Shown here: positions 47,594 through 57,082 of the stretch, in pieces
How positions within the stretch are numbered: the first letter of the stretch is position 1
How the letters are laid out: each line of letters begins with the position of its first letter
DNA from: an uncultured Clostridia bacterium
Lineage (GTDB): Bacteria > Bacillota > Clostridia > TANB77 > CAG-508
DNA: 64,000 nt
Assembly: GCA_944392605.1 (NCBI GenBank)
Contig: CALXXE010000001.1
Span: forward strand, 168,435 to 232,434
Direction: 5' to 3'
Program-made: the position numbers and the translations under genes
The notes under the pieces: generated by a model
Database searches by the model: none
Told to the model about the DNA's origin: nothing
The model's input: the letters and a program-made list of their open reading frames with translations, nothing else

Positions 47594-48778
47594 TTATTCT
47601 GTTCCTTGACTTCCACTTGCTGATGCCATTACTAATTTAGATAATTTTTGTACATCTTGTACTTTACTGTCTATTTCTATATATCCTACGACTCCAACTG
47701 CATGTTGAGTAGCAAACTTTTCTCTTAATACTTCTATGTTTATATCTTCCCCAACTTTTACAGCTAAACCTGTCATATCTCCATAATATACAACTGTATT
47801 TCCAGCACTAATTTTTGGCATATTGTCTGATGTATAAACATCCTTTCCAAGTAATGTATAACCCCATTTAGAACTTAAGTCTCTATTTAATAAGTAATTT
47901 CCTTCTGTATCTTTTAATTTTCTGATACTATTTCTTGTAGTTTTATTCATAATCCATATTGCATTTGCTTGATGTAGGTCAGGTACTTCATCTTGAGTGT
48001 CTATTAAATTATCTGCTGTTATTGATGTTTGACTATTTGCAGTTATTTGTTGTGTTACACCTCTTAAACCTGTAATTTTATTATCTGTTCCAATTAGTAG
48101 TTCTTTTTCAATAAATTTTGATATACTTTCTGCCATTTTATTTACTACAAATGTTACAATATCAAACTTTGAATTATTTATTAATGATTTTGATACTTTT
48201 GTTAATGCACCTGCTAAATATCCACTTAAACTTATATTTGTAAATTTTCCTGATGTACTTTCTAAATCAGTAAATTCTGTCGCATAAGCACAAGTGATAC
48301 TTTGTGTTGATTCATCATAAAGTGGAATTGTTAAAGTTCCATTTACATTATATCTTTCTGCTAACTGATAAATAGGACATATTTCTACAACTTTTGATAT
48401 AATTTTATCAGCAATACTTGATGGAATTACAGCACCATTTTCAGTTGCTGTAAGATTTACATCTGCTCTTTCTTCGACTTTTCCTCTAAGGTAATTTTCA
48501 AATGCTTTTTCTTCTGCAAGTGCCCTTTGCTCTATTTCTTCTTCCTTTTTAGTTTTTTCTTCTTCTTCAGTTTCTGGTTCTTTTTCTTCTGTTAGTTTAC
48601 GACCTTCTTTTATTTTCTCAATAGTTTCAATAATTGATTTTATAGTTTTTTCTAACTCTTCAAATTCTGCCATTTCTTCTTCTGTAAATTCTCTTTCTTC
48701 AGCTTTTGCCTTATTTACTAAACCTTCCATTTTTTCTTGAGCCTTAGCTCTTTTTTCTTGTAATTTTTTTAAATACAT
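47594..48778 (-). CDS. HK97-fold major capsid protein
   Basis: The ATG at 48778 (8 nt behind GGAGG) gives 394 residues. An N-terminal coiled-coil delta/scaffold domain (about 1-100) is followed by the capsid fold: AVIPSSIADKIISKVVEICPIYQLAERYNVNG and IWIMNKTTRNSIRKLKDTEGNYL, ending with a KVQDVQKLSKLVMA strand. The delta domain is normally removed by the upstream protease. Confidence 0.92.
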   Translation of the reverse strand: MYLKKLQEKRAKAQEKMEGLVNKAKAEEREFTEEEMAEFEELEKTIKSIIETIEKIKEGRKLTEEKEPETEEEEKTKKEEEIEQRALAEEKAFENYLRGKVEERADVNLTATENGAVIPSSIADKIISKVVEICPIYQLAERYNVNGTLTIPLYDESTQSITCAYATEFTDLESTSGKFTNISLSGYLAGALTKVSKSLINNSKFDIVTFVVNKMAESISKFIEKELLIGTDNKITGLRGVTQQITANSQTSITADNLIDTQDEVPDLHQANAIWIMNKTTRNSIRKLKDTEGNYLLNRDLSSKWGYTLLGKDVYTSDNMPKISAGNTVVYYGDMTGLAVKVGEDINIEVLREKFATQHAVGVVGYIEIDSKVQDVQKLSKLVMASASGSQGTE

Positions 48779-48818
48779 AATCTTTACCTCCATTTTTTTA
48801 ATATATAAAAAAACAGCC

Positions 48819-49448
48819 TTATTCAGCTGTTGATTTTATTGTTTTTAATTTAATTTCATTGAGTCTATTTGCATATTTGTATAAGTTTGACTTTTTTTCT
48901 TTTTTATCAGTTAATTTATTATCCATTATTATGTTTGTTTTTTCTTCAACGCCTTCTCTGTATTCAATCACAAATGTTTCATCATCCCTCATTTCTATGC
49001 TTGTACCATAATATGCAGGATTTTTTTTATCATCCAATACAGAAACCTCAAATAACTCTAATTCCCTGATAGTTCTTTCTTCTAGTCCATCTTTATTTTT
49101 ATTGCGATCTTCCTTAATTGATCTAAATCCAAATGACCACCCTTGTAATTTTCCCTCTTTTGCTTTTTCAATTAATTCTTTATCTGATACTTCAATTTTA
49201 GCATGTAATCCAATATTGTCTTCATAAAGTGTAGCTGTTCCGTCTCCAGTTCTAGCAATTACTCTATCATAGTCATGATTCAATAAAGCAAGGACATCAC
49301 TATTTTTTTCAAGTGCTTTTGCAAATGCATTAGGCATAATTTTTTCTATAAATTTTCCTCTAGTATCATACAGAACTTTTGAAAATCGCTCTACTGCATT
49401 CACATATCCTTCAATAGTTGCTGTTTCATTCCTGATTTGTATTTTCAT
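48819..49448 (-). CDS. HK97-family prohead protease
   Basis: The ATG at 49448 follows GTGAGG and gives 209 residues. It reads ETATIEGYVNAVERFSKVLYD, ALLNHDYDRVIARTGDGT (catalytic His) and GWSFGFRSIKED (Ser region), with LFEVSVLDDKKNPAYYGT. It cleaves the capsid delta domain during maturation. It overlaps the end of the portal gene. Confidence 0.9.
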   Translation of the reverse strand: MKIQIRNETATIEGYVNAVERFSKVLYDTRGKFIEKIMPNAFAKALEKNSDVLALLNHDYDRVIARTGDGTATLYEDNIGLHAKIEVSDKELIEKAKEGKLQGWSFGFRSIKEDRNKNKDGLEERTIRELELFEVSVLDDKKNPAYYGTSIEMRDDETFVIEYREGVEEKTNIIMDNKLTDKKEKKSNLYKYANRLNEIKLKTIKSTAE

Positions 49449-50691
49449 TACTTTCCTCACCGCCTTTCGTATTTTTTATTGCATCATCTAGTGTACTAAA
49501 TACAGATCCTGTATTTGGCACATAATATTGTTTGGTCTTTGTGTCATATATTACTTGTGCAAGATTGAATGAAATAGTATCCAATCCATCTATTTGATCC
49601 ATATCTTCAAAATATCTTATTTCATTGTTTGTTATAAATCCAGTATCATGTGCAAGTTTGTAAGCCTCATATCTTGCCTTTATATCTCCCTTTGTAATTT
49701 CTCTTGTGTCAAAAGCAAAATATAAATGCTCTTTTTCCTCTTCTAGTAAAAAATTTCTATTTAGTGCTGTTTCAAAAGCCTTTATAATTGGCATTATTGC
49801 CTCTTTTATAAACAAACTATAATCATCGTGGATATGAAAAATCGTATTAATTTCTTCATTTAATGTCTTTTTTCTTTCATTTAACTGTAACTCTACACCT
49901 GTCGAACTTGCCTCTTGAAACTTTGTTCCGTTATTTAACACCATAACATTTTCAGAGTTATCTGAATATAACCTTTTCCAAGAGTTTCTTAATGTTTCCA
50001 TTTCCGCTTCTCCAAGTTTCTTTTCTGCAGTTAGAAATCCCTTTTTTACTCCACCTTTTTTTACAATATTTAATTCAAATAAAATATTCTGATAGGCTGT
50101 TTCTATTGCTTTTGATACTTCTTCAATTACTCCTATACCTGTTATACCATCCTTTGTATTGCGTAGCAGAGCAATGAAATCATATAATTCATATGGTCTA
50201 CCCATAATTAAATATTGTCCATCTTTAAAAATTGGATCAGTATTCTTTTTATATCCAATATACCTTGCATCAACATAATGAATACTTATATATTTTGTTC
50301 CTTGTTTTTTTATAAAAGCATATCCACCTTTGTCCAGTAAGTAATCTTGTATCATTGCCTTTTTCAATTGAAAACTATCTAATGTATCTCCAGTTTCGTT
50401 ATTTAATAAGAATACTCTATTGTCATTGTTTATCTGTTCTATCTGCCTTTTGCCTTCATCTGTTACCTCTTCCTTATATAAGTAAATTGGTAGCATTGCT
50501 ATAATATTACTAATCAAATCTACTGCTGAAGAAACAATTGGAAGTGACAATGCTTGTTCTTTCGTAATTGGAGTATCATTAATTAATGCTCGAAGGAGTC
50601 CATCACTTATATAATTTGATACATTCTCTGTTGTTTCTGTTGTGGACTCCTCTCGCTTTTTAAAAATATTCAATTTTTCTAACAATCTCAA
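49426..50691 (-). CDS. HK97-family portal protein
   Basis: This 421-residue protein has ALSLPIVSSAVDLISNIIAMLPIYLY, AMIQDYLLDKGGYAFIKKQG and a C-terminal EDMDQIDGLDTISFNLAQV. These match HK97 portal proteins, which form the dodecameric ring through which DNA enters. It follows the moron gene and a terminator, so it must be read from a promoter further up or by read-through. Confidence 0.92.
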   Translation of the reverse strand: MRLLEKLNIFKKREESTTETTENVSNYISDGLLRALINDTPITKEQALSLPIVSSAVDLISNIIAMLPIYLYKEEVTDEGKRQIEQINNDNRVFLLNNETGDTLDSFQLKKAMIQDYLLDKGGYAFIKKQGTKYISIHYVDARYIGYKKNTDPIFKDGQYLIMGRPYELYDFIALLRNTKDGITGIGVIEEVSKAIETAYQNILFELNIVKKGGVKKGFLTAEKKLGEAEMETLRNSWKRLYSDNSENVMVLNNGTKFQEASSTGVELQLNERKKTLNEEINTIFHIHDDYSLFIKEAIMPIIKAFETALNRNFLLEEEKEHLYFAFDTREITKGDIKARYEAYKLAHDTGFITNNEIRYFEDMDQIDGLDTISFNLAQVIYDTKTKQYYVPNTGSVFSTLDDAIKNTKGGEESNENTNQE

Positions 50692-50709
50692 ATGTCATCA
50701 CCTCCCATT

Positions 50710-50740
50710 CAAAAAACACTTACCTTTACAGTAAGTGCTT
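50710..50740 (-). terminator. Terminator behind the moron gene
   Basis: Minus-strand CACTTAC (50731-50737) and GTAAGTG (50718-50724) pair around TGTAAAG, followed by six T. It lies 13 bp after the moron stop and before the portal gene. Confidence 0.85.
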
Positions 50741-50752
50741 TATTAACATTTA

Positions 50753-51169
50753 TTATTTAGATATTATGATTTTAGGATTCATAATCAATATTGAATCACA
50801 ATCCCAACCATATAACTCAAAATATAAATTACTATCTTTGCTTATCCAAACTTCAATTGCATCATATTTCTTTGATAATTCCTCAAAGTCTAAAAAATCA
50901 TAACAACTTTCACAGCTTTTAGGCAAATCTTTCAAATGTTCACAATTGCTAATAGTTAGAATTTTTGCATCATTAGTCAATGAAAAAATAAAATAGTCTT
51001 TTAATTCATCTTCATATCCATTAGTTATGCACCAATCTTTCCAACCATGTTCTGTTTCTACTCTGCTTGCCCATAAACCACCTTCAGGTTTTACAAATTT
51101 GGGTCTATTTTTAATTTTCTTGAAAATTTTTATATCAAATTTATTACTTCCATAATGTATGTAATTCAC
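50753..51169 (-). CDS. Phage moron of unknown function, possibly ADP-ribosyltransferase-like
   Basis: The best start is GTG 51169 behind GGGAGGAAT, giving 138 residues; the longer frame overlapping terL has no site. Visible motifs are YIHYGSNKF near the start, KPEGGLWASRVETEHGWKDWC in the middle and LYGWDCDSILIMNP at the end. The H-Y-G-S and GGLWAS pieces recall the H and Y motifs of ADP-ribosyltransferases, but this is only a resemblance. It has its own promoter and terminator and sits between terminase and portal, the hallmark of a moron. It is probably expressed in the lysogen. Confidence 0.6.
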   Translation of the reverse strand: MNYIHYGSNKFDIKIFKKIKNRPKFVKPEGGLWASRVETEHGWKDWCITNGYEDELKDYFIFSLTNDAKILTISNCEHLKDLPKSCESCYDFLDFEELSKKYDAIEVWISKDSNLYFELYGWDCDSILIMNPKIIISK

Positions 51170-51194
51170 TTTTTTATTCCTCCCAATTAGAAAA

Positions 51195-51223
51195 ATTATA
51201 CCATATTCTTTATTAAAATTGAA
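51195..51223 (-). promoter_or_regulatory. Promoter of the moron gene
   Basis: The minus strand has extended -10 TGG-TATAAT (TATAAT at 51195-51200) and a weak -35 TTCAAT (51218-51223) 17 nt upstream, inside the end of terL. Confidence 0.65.
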
Positions 51224-52886
51224 TAAAAAATCCTGAATCATTTAACAAACAATCTTGCTGTAATAAATAGATGCTATTAATTAGTGCTACAACCATATCC
51301 ACTTTTCCGTTGCTTTTCTTTTTAGTAACATATCTGTTCATATTTGTATCAAATGTGCATCTTGCATTTTCAAAATTAATTTCTAATAATTTGTTATTTT
51401 CGTATCTAAATTGATTATTTACTATTTTTTCATACAACAATTTAGTTGGTGCATGAAGAGTGTCAGAGTGCTGTCTTATTTGTACCGTATTGTATTTTGT
51501 ATCCCACTTTTGTGCAGATGATAAGGCATTGTATCTATCATATCCTATTGCCATAATAGTCACTTTATATTTTTCTTCTATTGAAAATACAAAATCTTCT
51601 ATAACTTTATAATCTACAGTTTTACTTCCACATGCAATACATTTTAATTGTTTTATAAAATCATAATAATTAATTTTTTCAAACCTATTTTTTTCTTCAA
51701 TTCTATCTTCAGGAATAAAAGCAATCACATCTGCAAGTATTATATCGTCATCTTCTGATGACATAGCAACTGCACAGTTATCATTTGTCATTGACAGATC
51801 CACCCCAATATATACATTTCTGCCTGTCCAGTCTATCTTGTCAGTTCTACAGGCAAGTACACTATTAATATCTACAAAACTTTCTGTGCCTGCACCTTTA
51901 TAAATAATATTACAATGTTTTGTAAGAAAGTTCTCTCTAGTATTTTCCATTGCTATTGCTTTTGTACGCTTTTTTATTAAATCTTCCCATATTTCAGATA
52001 TTTCTAAAGCTACTGGATTTGAATGTTTTAATACATCATCATTGTTAGTCCAATTTTGTATGTCATCAGGTTCATATAGTAATGCGAATACTGTTTCGTC
52101 ATCTTCTAATCCATCTAATACTCTTTTAGCATAATTTACTTCAGGTTCAAAAGGGTTATCAATTGATGGATATTTTGTAGATATAATACATCCCAATTTA
52201 TTAAGTATATTTAATTGACCTGACCTCATTGACTCTATTGCATAAGAATTTGGAAGTGCTCCTACTTCATCTGCTAAGAATACATTAGGAAGTTTACCAT
52301 CTAACCTTGAACTACTATAATTTAATGGAAAGTATTTACTTTCTGTTAAATTACATTGTATATAATCTCTTAAGATTTTAAATCTTTTTGTATTTCCATG
52401 TTGATAAATTAATGGACTTGATTTTAATGTTTCCTCTATTGCTGTTTTCACTTCACGAGATAAACTTCCGTCTGGTGCTACAGAATATAACTTCGAAAAC
52501 TTTGGTTCTATTAAAAATAATAAAATAAATATTGTCGCTATTGTATATGTCTTGAAATTTTTTCTTGCAATTTCTAATATGGCTGTTTCATATCTTCTCT
52601 TATTAGGATTGTCCTTATATACAATACAAAGAACAGAAATATAAAAAAGCCATTGATAATTACAGGAACATTCATACAAATTTTGACCTGCTTTCAGTCC
52701 TCTTGGCATTATTAGTAACTTCAACAATTGTTCTATTTGTAGCACTTTCATTTCATTTATGCAATATTTATCACTTTTACCATCTGCTATTTTCAAAAAA
52801 TCAATACATTGTTTTTTTACATATTTAGGTGCTGTGATACTTCCTTGAACTACATTTTGTGCATACTTATATGCTTTGTTATTTAT
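51213..52886 (-). CDS. terL: Terminase large subunit
   Basis: Visible motifs are ETAILEIARKNFKTYTIA (Walker A variant), SKLYSVAPDGSLSREV, VFLADEVGALPN (Walker B) and nuclease residues YIGVDLSMTNDNCAV and YDRYNAL. The frame also covers NKAYKYAQNVVQGSITAPKY upstream of the first usual start (TTG 52796), and this is a conserved TerL opening. The frame is open to 52907 without ATG, GTG or TTG in that part; ATA 52886 lies 9 nt behind AGAGG and is my tentative start, with ATC 52892 and ATT 52904 as alternatives. It packages DNA with the small subunit. Confidence 0.88.
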   Translation of the reverse strand: MNNKAYKYAQNVVQGSITAPKYVKKQCIDFLKIADGKSDKYCINEMKVLQIEQLLKLLIMPRGLKAGQNLYECSCNYQWLFYISVLCIVYKDNPNKRRYETAILEIARKNFKTYTIATIFILLFLIEPKFSKLYSVAPDGSLSREVKTAIEETLKSSPLIYQHGNTKRFKILRDYIQCNLTESKYFPLNYSSSRLDGKLPNVFLADEVGALPNSYAIESMRSGQLNILNKLGCIISTKYPSIDNPFEPEVNYAKRVLDGLEDDETVFALLYEPDDIQNWTNNDDVLKHSNPVALEISEIWEDLIKKRTKAIAMENTRENFLTKHCNIIYKGAGTESFVDINSVLACRTDKIDWTGRNVYIGVDLSMTNDNCAVAMSSEDDDIILADVIAFIPEDRIEEKNRFEKINYYDFIKQLKCIACGSKTVDYKVIEDFVFSIEEKYKVTIMAIGYDRYNALSSAQKWDTKYNTVQIRQHSDTLHAPTKLLYEKIVNNQFRYENNKLLEINFENARCTFDTNMNRYVTKKKSNGKVDMVVALINSIYLLQQDCLLNDSGFFIQF

Positions 52887-53242
52887 AACGATTCGCCTCT
52901 TAATATTTTAAGGAGTGGATCATCTTCCTTATTATCATCTGTACCATTTCTTAATGCCATAATAATCTTAATAAGTGTGGACACTGTTTTATTTGCACTA
53001 TCCGTAGTTCTGTTATAATCTCTAATTGCAGGATGTGAATAAACATTCTCTCTACCTTTTACATATTCTTTTTTTACAAGCACTCCATCTTCTTTTATTT
53101 TCTTTTCCAAATCATTTGCAATTTGTATTTGTACCTGATATCTTTTAAAAGTTGTGATAAAGAAAAAGTTTTGTTCTACTCCATGTTTTTCTGCAATCCT
53201 TAATATTTCCTGTGCTTGCTCAGCTAGACTTAATTTTGCCAT
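52883..53242 (-). CDS. terS: Terminase small subunit (P27 family)
   Basis: This 119-residue protein has YSHPAIRDYNRTTDSANKTVSTLIKIIMALRNG, the P27 TerS signature. It recognises phage DNA for packaging. The stop overlaps the likely start of terL. Confidence 0.9.
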   Translation of the reverse strand: MAKLSLAEQAQEILRIAEKHGVEQNFFFITTFKRYQVQIQIANDLEKKIKEDGVLVKKEYVKGRENVYSHPAIRDYNRTTDSANKTVSTLIKIIMALRNGTDDNKEDDPLLKILRGESL

Positions 53243-53298
53243 ATTCCACCTCTTTCCAAAAGAAAAAAGAGCCCTATTACTCTTTTATATATTTATTA

Positions 53299-54342
53299 TT
53301 AATTTAGAAAATGTCCATATCGTGCTCTTTCCTCATAGCAAATATCTTTTAGATTTAAATCTCTTATTATATTTTGTGGTTTACATTCTTCATAATATTT
53401 ACTGTCTTTATTTATAATATGACTCCCTTTATTTGATTCAATGTATATTGCTAGTGGTTCTGCTATACCAATTGCATAACTTAGTTGTACCTGACACCAT
53501 TCTAGAGCATTTTGTTTCAAAATTTCTTTTGCTATTTCTCTTGATTTATAAGCACCACTACGATCTACTTTGCTTGGGTCTTTACCACTAAATGCTCCAC
53601 CACCAACTTTTGCAAATGAATGATATGTATCAACTACAATTTTTCTACCAGTTAAACCACTGTCAGCCTCAAATCCTCCAATTTGAAATTTTCCTGTAGG
53701 ATTTATTAAAAATTGTTCTATTTCAATCTTATATTTACTACAAATTTCAGTTGCAATTAACTTTATAATTTCATCCGTTACACTTCTTTCTTTCTCTGTA
53801 TTTTGATAACAGATAGTAAAAGTTTTTATTCTTTGTAATTTCATTGCATTATCATAATACCCTGTTATTTGTGCCTTTCCATCTGATAAAAAGTGTGTAT
53901 TTGACTTTCTCAATTCATCATACTTCATACTAAATTCTTGCAATATAACCATTGCAGTTGGCAATAAATTAATAGTGTCATTACAAGCAAATCCAAACAT
54001 CATCCCATTATCCCCTGCACCGCCAACAATTTCATTTGTTCCTAGTGCTATATCTTCGCTTTGTACTCCTATATTATTTATTATTTCATATTCTGCGTTA
54101 TATCCAACATCTCTTAATACTCTCTTTGCTATTTCTTGCACATTTATTTTTGCCTTTGTACTTAGTTCTCCTGTTATAAAGATTTTTCCTTTGCCACCTG
54201 CAACTTCAATTCCACATCTGCTTTGCTTATCCTGTTTTAAGCATTCATCTAATATTGCATCACTAATTTGATCACACACTTTATCAGGATGACCTCTAAA
54301 TACTATTTCATTAGAATACACTTTCATTATTTTATTTTCCAT
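53299..54342 (-). CDS. metK: Phage-encoded S-adenosylmethionine synthetase
   Basis: This 347-residue protein is about 40 shorter than cellular MetK. It keeps FRGHPDKVCDQISDAILDECL (ATP/methionine), GAGDNGMMFGFACN, GKFQIGGFEADSGLTGRKI and GGGAFSGKDPSKVDRSGAY (the P-loop-like GGGAF-GKD). It makes SAM from methionine and ATP. The ATG overlaps the end of the methyltransferase gene, so SAM supply and DNA methylation are coupled. The family also occurs in other phages with methylases. Confidence 0.9.
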   Translation of the reverse strand: MENKIMKVYSNEIVFRGHPDKVCDQISDAILDECLKQDKQSRCGIEVAGGKGKIFITGELSTKAKINVQEIAKRVLRDVGYNAEYEIINNIGVQSEDIALGTNEIVGGAGDNGMMFGFACNDTINLLPTAMVILQEFSMKYDELRKSNTHFLSDGKAQITGYYDNAMKLQRIKTFTICYQNTEKERSVTDEIIKLIATEICSKYKIEIEQFLINPTGKFQIGGFEADSGLTGRKIVVDTYHSFAKVGGGAFSGKDPSKVDRSGAYKSREIAKEILKQNALEWCQVQLSYAIGIAEPLAIYIESNKGSHIINKDSKYYEECKPQNIIRDLNLKDICYEERARYGHFLN

Positions 54343-55513
54343 TTTCTATCCTTTCTGCCTGTTGTCCAGTCAATTTTTCCCATCTAGAAATAATGACATC
54401 TACATATTTTGGATCAAGTTCCATTGAATATGCAATTCTTCCATTCTGCTCACAAGCAATTATTGATGTACCACTTCCTGCAAATAAATCTAAAACGATG
54501 TCATCTTTCTTTGTATTATTTTTTATTAAATAATCAAATAATCCTACTGGTTTCATTGTTGGATGTTCTTTGCTTACACTTGGTCTATCAAATTCAAGAA
54601 CTGTTGTTTGCTTTCTGTCGCTAGCCCATAAATGACTTGCACCTTCTTTCCATCCATATAGACAAGGTTCATGTTTCCAATGATAATCTTGTCTCCCCAT
54701 TACTAATGTATTCTTACACCAAATCAGGCATTGTCTTACTTTCCAACCTATATCATGACATGCACCCCTAAAATTATATCCCTCTGAATCAGCATGCCAT
54801 ATATAAAATACAGCCCCTTCTTTCATTACAGAATTAGCATTAAAAAAAGACACTCTTAAGAACTCTCTGAATGTCTCATCATCCATATTATCATTTTGAA
54901 TTGTTAATCCAGTACCACCTTCATAATCAACATTGTATGGAGGGTCTGTTAATAACATATCTGCTTTTACTCCGTTCATAAGTTTTTCTACATCGTTTAT
55001 ATCTGTACTATCTCCACACATTAGGAAGTGCTTACCTAGTTTATAAATTTCGCCTTTTTTCGATGTAGGTTCCTCTGGTACAGTCTCATCAAATTCATCT
55101 TCTATAACTTCTGTTTCATCCATACTAAAATCAAAATCTTCCAATTCGAATCCTGTAAGTGTAATGTCAAAATTCATATTTTTTAAATCTTCTAGTTCTA
55201 TTTTTAATAATTCTTTATCCCACCCCGCATCTTCTGCCAATCTATTATCTGCAATTATATATGCTCGTTTTTGTTCTTCTGTTAAATCTTCAATAAACAA
55301 ACAAGGCACTTCTTTCATTCCAAGTTTTTTTGCACCTAATATTCTACCATGTCCTGCTATAACATTTAGATTTCCATCTACCAATACAGGATTAATAAAT
55401 CCAAATTCCTTCATGGATTTAGCTATTTTTTCTATTTGTTCATCTGAATGTGTCCTTGCATTATTTTTATATGGTTTCAATTTTTCTATTTCTACATTTT
55501 CATATCTTCTCAT
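54332..55513 (-). CDS. ParB-domain DNA methyltransferase (N4/N6 type)
   Basis: The ATG at 55513 behind AAAGGAAGG gives 393 residues. A ParB/Srx N-terminal domain (VEIEKLKPYKNNARTHSD, IAGHGRILGAKKLGMKEVPC) is followed by a beta-class methylase with TDPPYNVDYEGG (motif IV) and VLDLFAGSGTSIIACEQNGR (motif I). Such phage enzymes methylate adenine or cytosine to protect DNA or control packaging. It is coupled to the SAM synthetase gene. Confidence 0.93.
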   Translation of the reverse strand: MRRYENVEIEKLKPYKNNARTHSDEQIEKIAKSMKEFGFINPVLVDGNLNVIAGHGRILGAKKLGMKEVPCLFIEDLTEEQKRAYIIADNRLAEDAGWDKELLKIELEDLKNMNFDITLTGFELEDFDFSMDETEVIEDEFDETVPEEPTSKKGEIYKLGKHFLMCGDSTDINDVEKLMNGVKADMLLTDPPYNVDYEGGTGLTIQNDNMDDETFREFLRVSFFNANSVMKEGAVFYIWHADSEGYNFRGACHDIGWKVRQCLIWCKNTLVMGRQDYHWKHEPCLYGWKEGASHLWASDRKQTTVLEFDRPSVSKEHPTMKPVGLFDYLIKNNTKKDDIVLDLFAGSGTSIIACEQNGRIAYSMELDPKYVDVIISRWEKLTGQQAERIENGK

Positions 55514-55664
55514 AATTTTACCTTCCTTTATATCAAAAAATTGTGTAAAACTCAAAATAAAAAATTGTTATAAATCAATACTTTCCTGTTTTATTTTCCA
55601 AAAAATACATGGAAAATTTTTTTTGGTGTGTTTTGTTGGGAGCGGTGGGGTGGACTTTTCAATT

Positions 55665-56102
55665 TCATTTTTTTCCATTTTTGGCAGGGGGGATCAGTTT
55701 CTCCGCCTCAATTTTCACTTTTTTGAAATCGACTTCTTCTGCAGTTAACATTTGAAGAATATTGACTGGTATCTTTCCTATTTCCGCAAGGTGATGATGA
55801 TAAGAGCATAAAGTTATTAAATTATCATCTTCTAATCTCTTGCTGTAATCCTGTTCTAACGAAATTATGTGGTGTACCTCTATTTTACTGTAATTGTATA
55901 AATATGTAGTGTGAAATATATCAGCTCTGCATACTTTACACAAATATTTATCCCTTTCTTTTATTTGCTTTCGTTTTTGTTTCCAACTATATTCATCCCT
56001 AAATCTGCTTGCTTGTGAGTCCTTCTTTTTAAAATTTCTGCCTTTATTACATGTAGCATTAATATCATGAATGCCACCACACCTATTACAACTCTTAAGC
56101 AT
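55665..56102 (-). CDS. HNH endonuclease (packaging-associated)
   Basis: The ATG at 56102 behind AAAAGGAG gives 145 residues. A zinc-binding start CNRCGGIHDINATC is followed by the HNH core CKVCRADIF, EVHHIISLEQDYSKRLEDDNLITLCSYHHH. HNH proteins next to terminase genes help cut concatemers in HK97-like phages. Further ATG codons upstream lack a good site. Confidence 0.85.
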   Translation of the reverse strand: MLKSCNRCGGIHDINATCNKGRNFKKKDSQASRFRDEYSWKQKRKQIKERDKYLCKVCRADIFHTTYLYNYSKIEVHHIISLEQDYSKRLEDDNLITLCSYHHHLAEIGKIPVNILQMLTAEEVDFKKVKIEAEKLIPPAKNGKK

Positions 56103-56345
56103 GTCAGATCTCCTTTTCTGCATAAAAAATACAGCCACCTCTTTTGAAATGACTGCTTTGTTATTTATTGCTATTATATATTTTAACATTATATATTAAA
56201 TAATTCTAGGTAATATCTAGGCAATTTTTAGGTAATTTTTGTTTTTCTTTGTTTATCTTTTAATAATATCTTTAAATTTATTATCATTATGCACTAAATA
56301 TTCTTATTTGACTCTGCACTATAAATTATAATTTATATTCGACTT

Positions 56346-56876
56346 TTATATTTCATTAATTATCTTGTCTAACCTAGAAAAGTCAATAAAATTAACTATT
56401 TTGTTATAAGTTTCTATCATTGCTCTATTTTCAGCTGTTTGCTTTTCTTCTGGTAAATTCTTAACTGCATTATAAAGCAATTTCATCATAGTTTTATGGA
56501 CAAAGTTTAATTTTGAATAATCTATTCCACCTCTTAAATGAAAGATTTTTGCTCTTTCAAAAACTTCTTTTGGTATCTGATTTTTTATACTATTCCTTAT
56601 ATTATTTTTATTCACTTCATCCGCTGGATCTGAAAGCCCAACTGTTGCAATAATAATCTTTTTGTTTGAAATATTATTTAATTTTTTTAGTGTTTTTGAC
56701 ATTCCTAATACTCCACCAGCATACAAAGCACCTAAATAAATAATATTATCATAATCATTTATTTGTTGATTAAATTTTTTAAAAGAAATTGCTTTTATAT
56801 TAGTTCTTTTTGAAAGTTCTTCTGCATATTGTTTTGTTGTTCCATAATGAGAACCATATATTATAATACTATTCAT
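56346..56876 (-). CDS. Flavodoxin-domain protein (HemG-like)
   Basis: This 176-residue protein has SIIIYGSHYGTTKQYAEEL (FMN phosphate loop) and IIYLGALYAGGVLGMSKTLKKL, IIIATVGLSDPADE and FHLRGGIDYSKLNFVHKTMM, the flavodoxin/protoporphyrinogen-oxidase-like fold. It is a soluble electron carrier or oxidase. It starts the host-like cargo island inside the prophage. The 243-bp gap to the HNH gene shows nothing else I can support. Confidence 0.85.
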   Translation of the reverse strand: MNSIIIYGSHYGTTKQYAEELSKRTNIKAISFKKFNQQINDYDNIIYLGALYAGGVLGMSKTLKKLNNISNKKIIIATVGLSDPADEVNKNNIRNSIKNQIPKEVFERAKIFHLRGGIDYSKLNFVHKTMMKLLYNAVKNLPEEKQTAENRAMIETYNKIVNFIDFSRLDKIINEI

Positions 56877-56898
56877 AGAAACTCCTTTATTTTTTTAT

Positions 56899-57054
56899 TT
56901 ACTTTTTAAATATTAGAATTGCTTTTGCTGTTCCTGTAATTGACATTGTAACTAACTCATAGCCATTTTCTAACATTTCATTTGCTTTTTCTTCTACTTT
57001 TTGTGCCATATCATCTGCCTTTGGAGAATACTCTATAACAACAGTTTTATACAT
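56899..57054 (-). CDS. Small DUF4177-like protein
   Basis: This 51-residue frame has an ATG behind AAGGAGGT, reading MYKTVVIEYSPKADDMAQKVEEKANEMLENGYELVTMSIT and ending ILIFKK. The pattern of two strands around one helix resembles DUF4177. The function is unknown. It belongs to the cargo strip. Confidence 0.65.
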   Translation of the reverse strand: MYKTVVIEYSPKADDMAQKVEEKANEMLENGYELVTMSITGTAKAILIFKK

Positions 57055-57082
57055 TTTTTTACCTCCTTACTTTTATATATAA

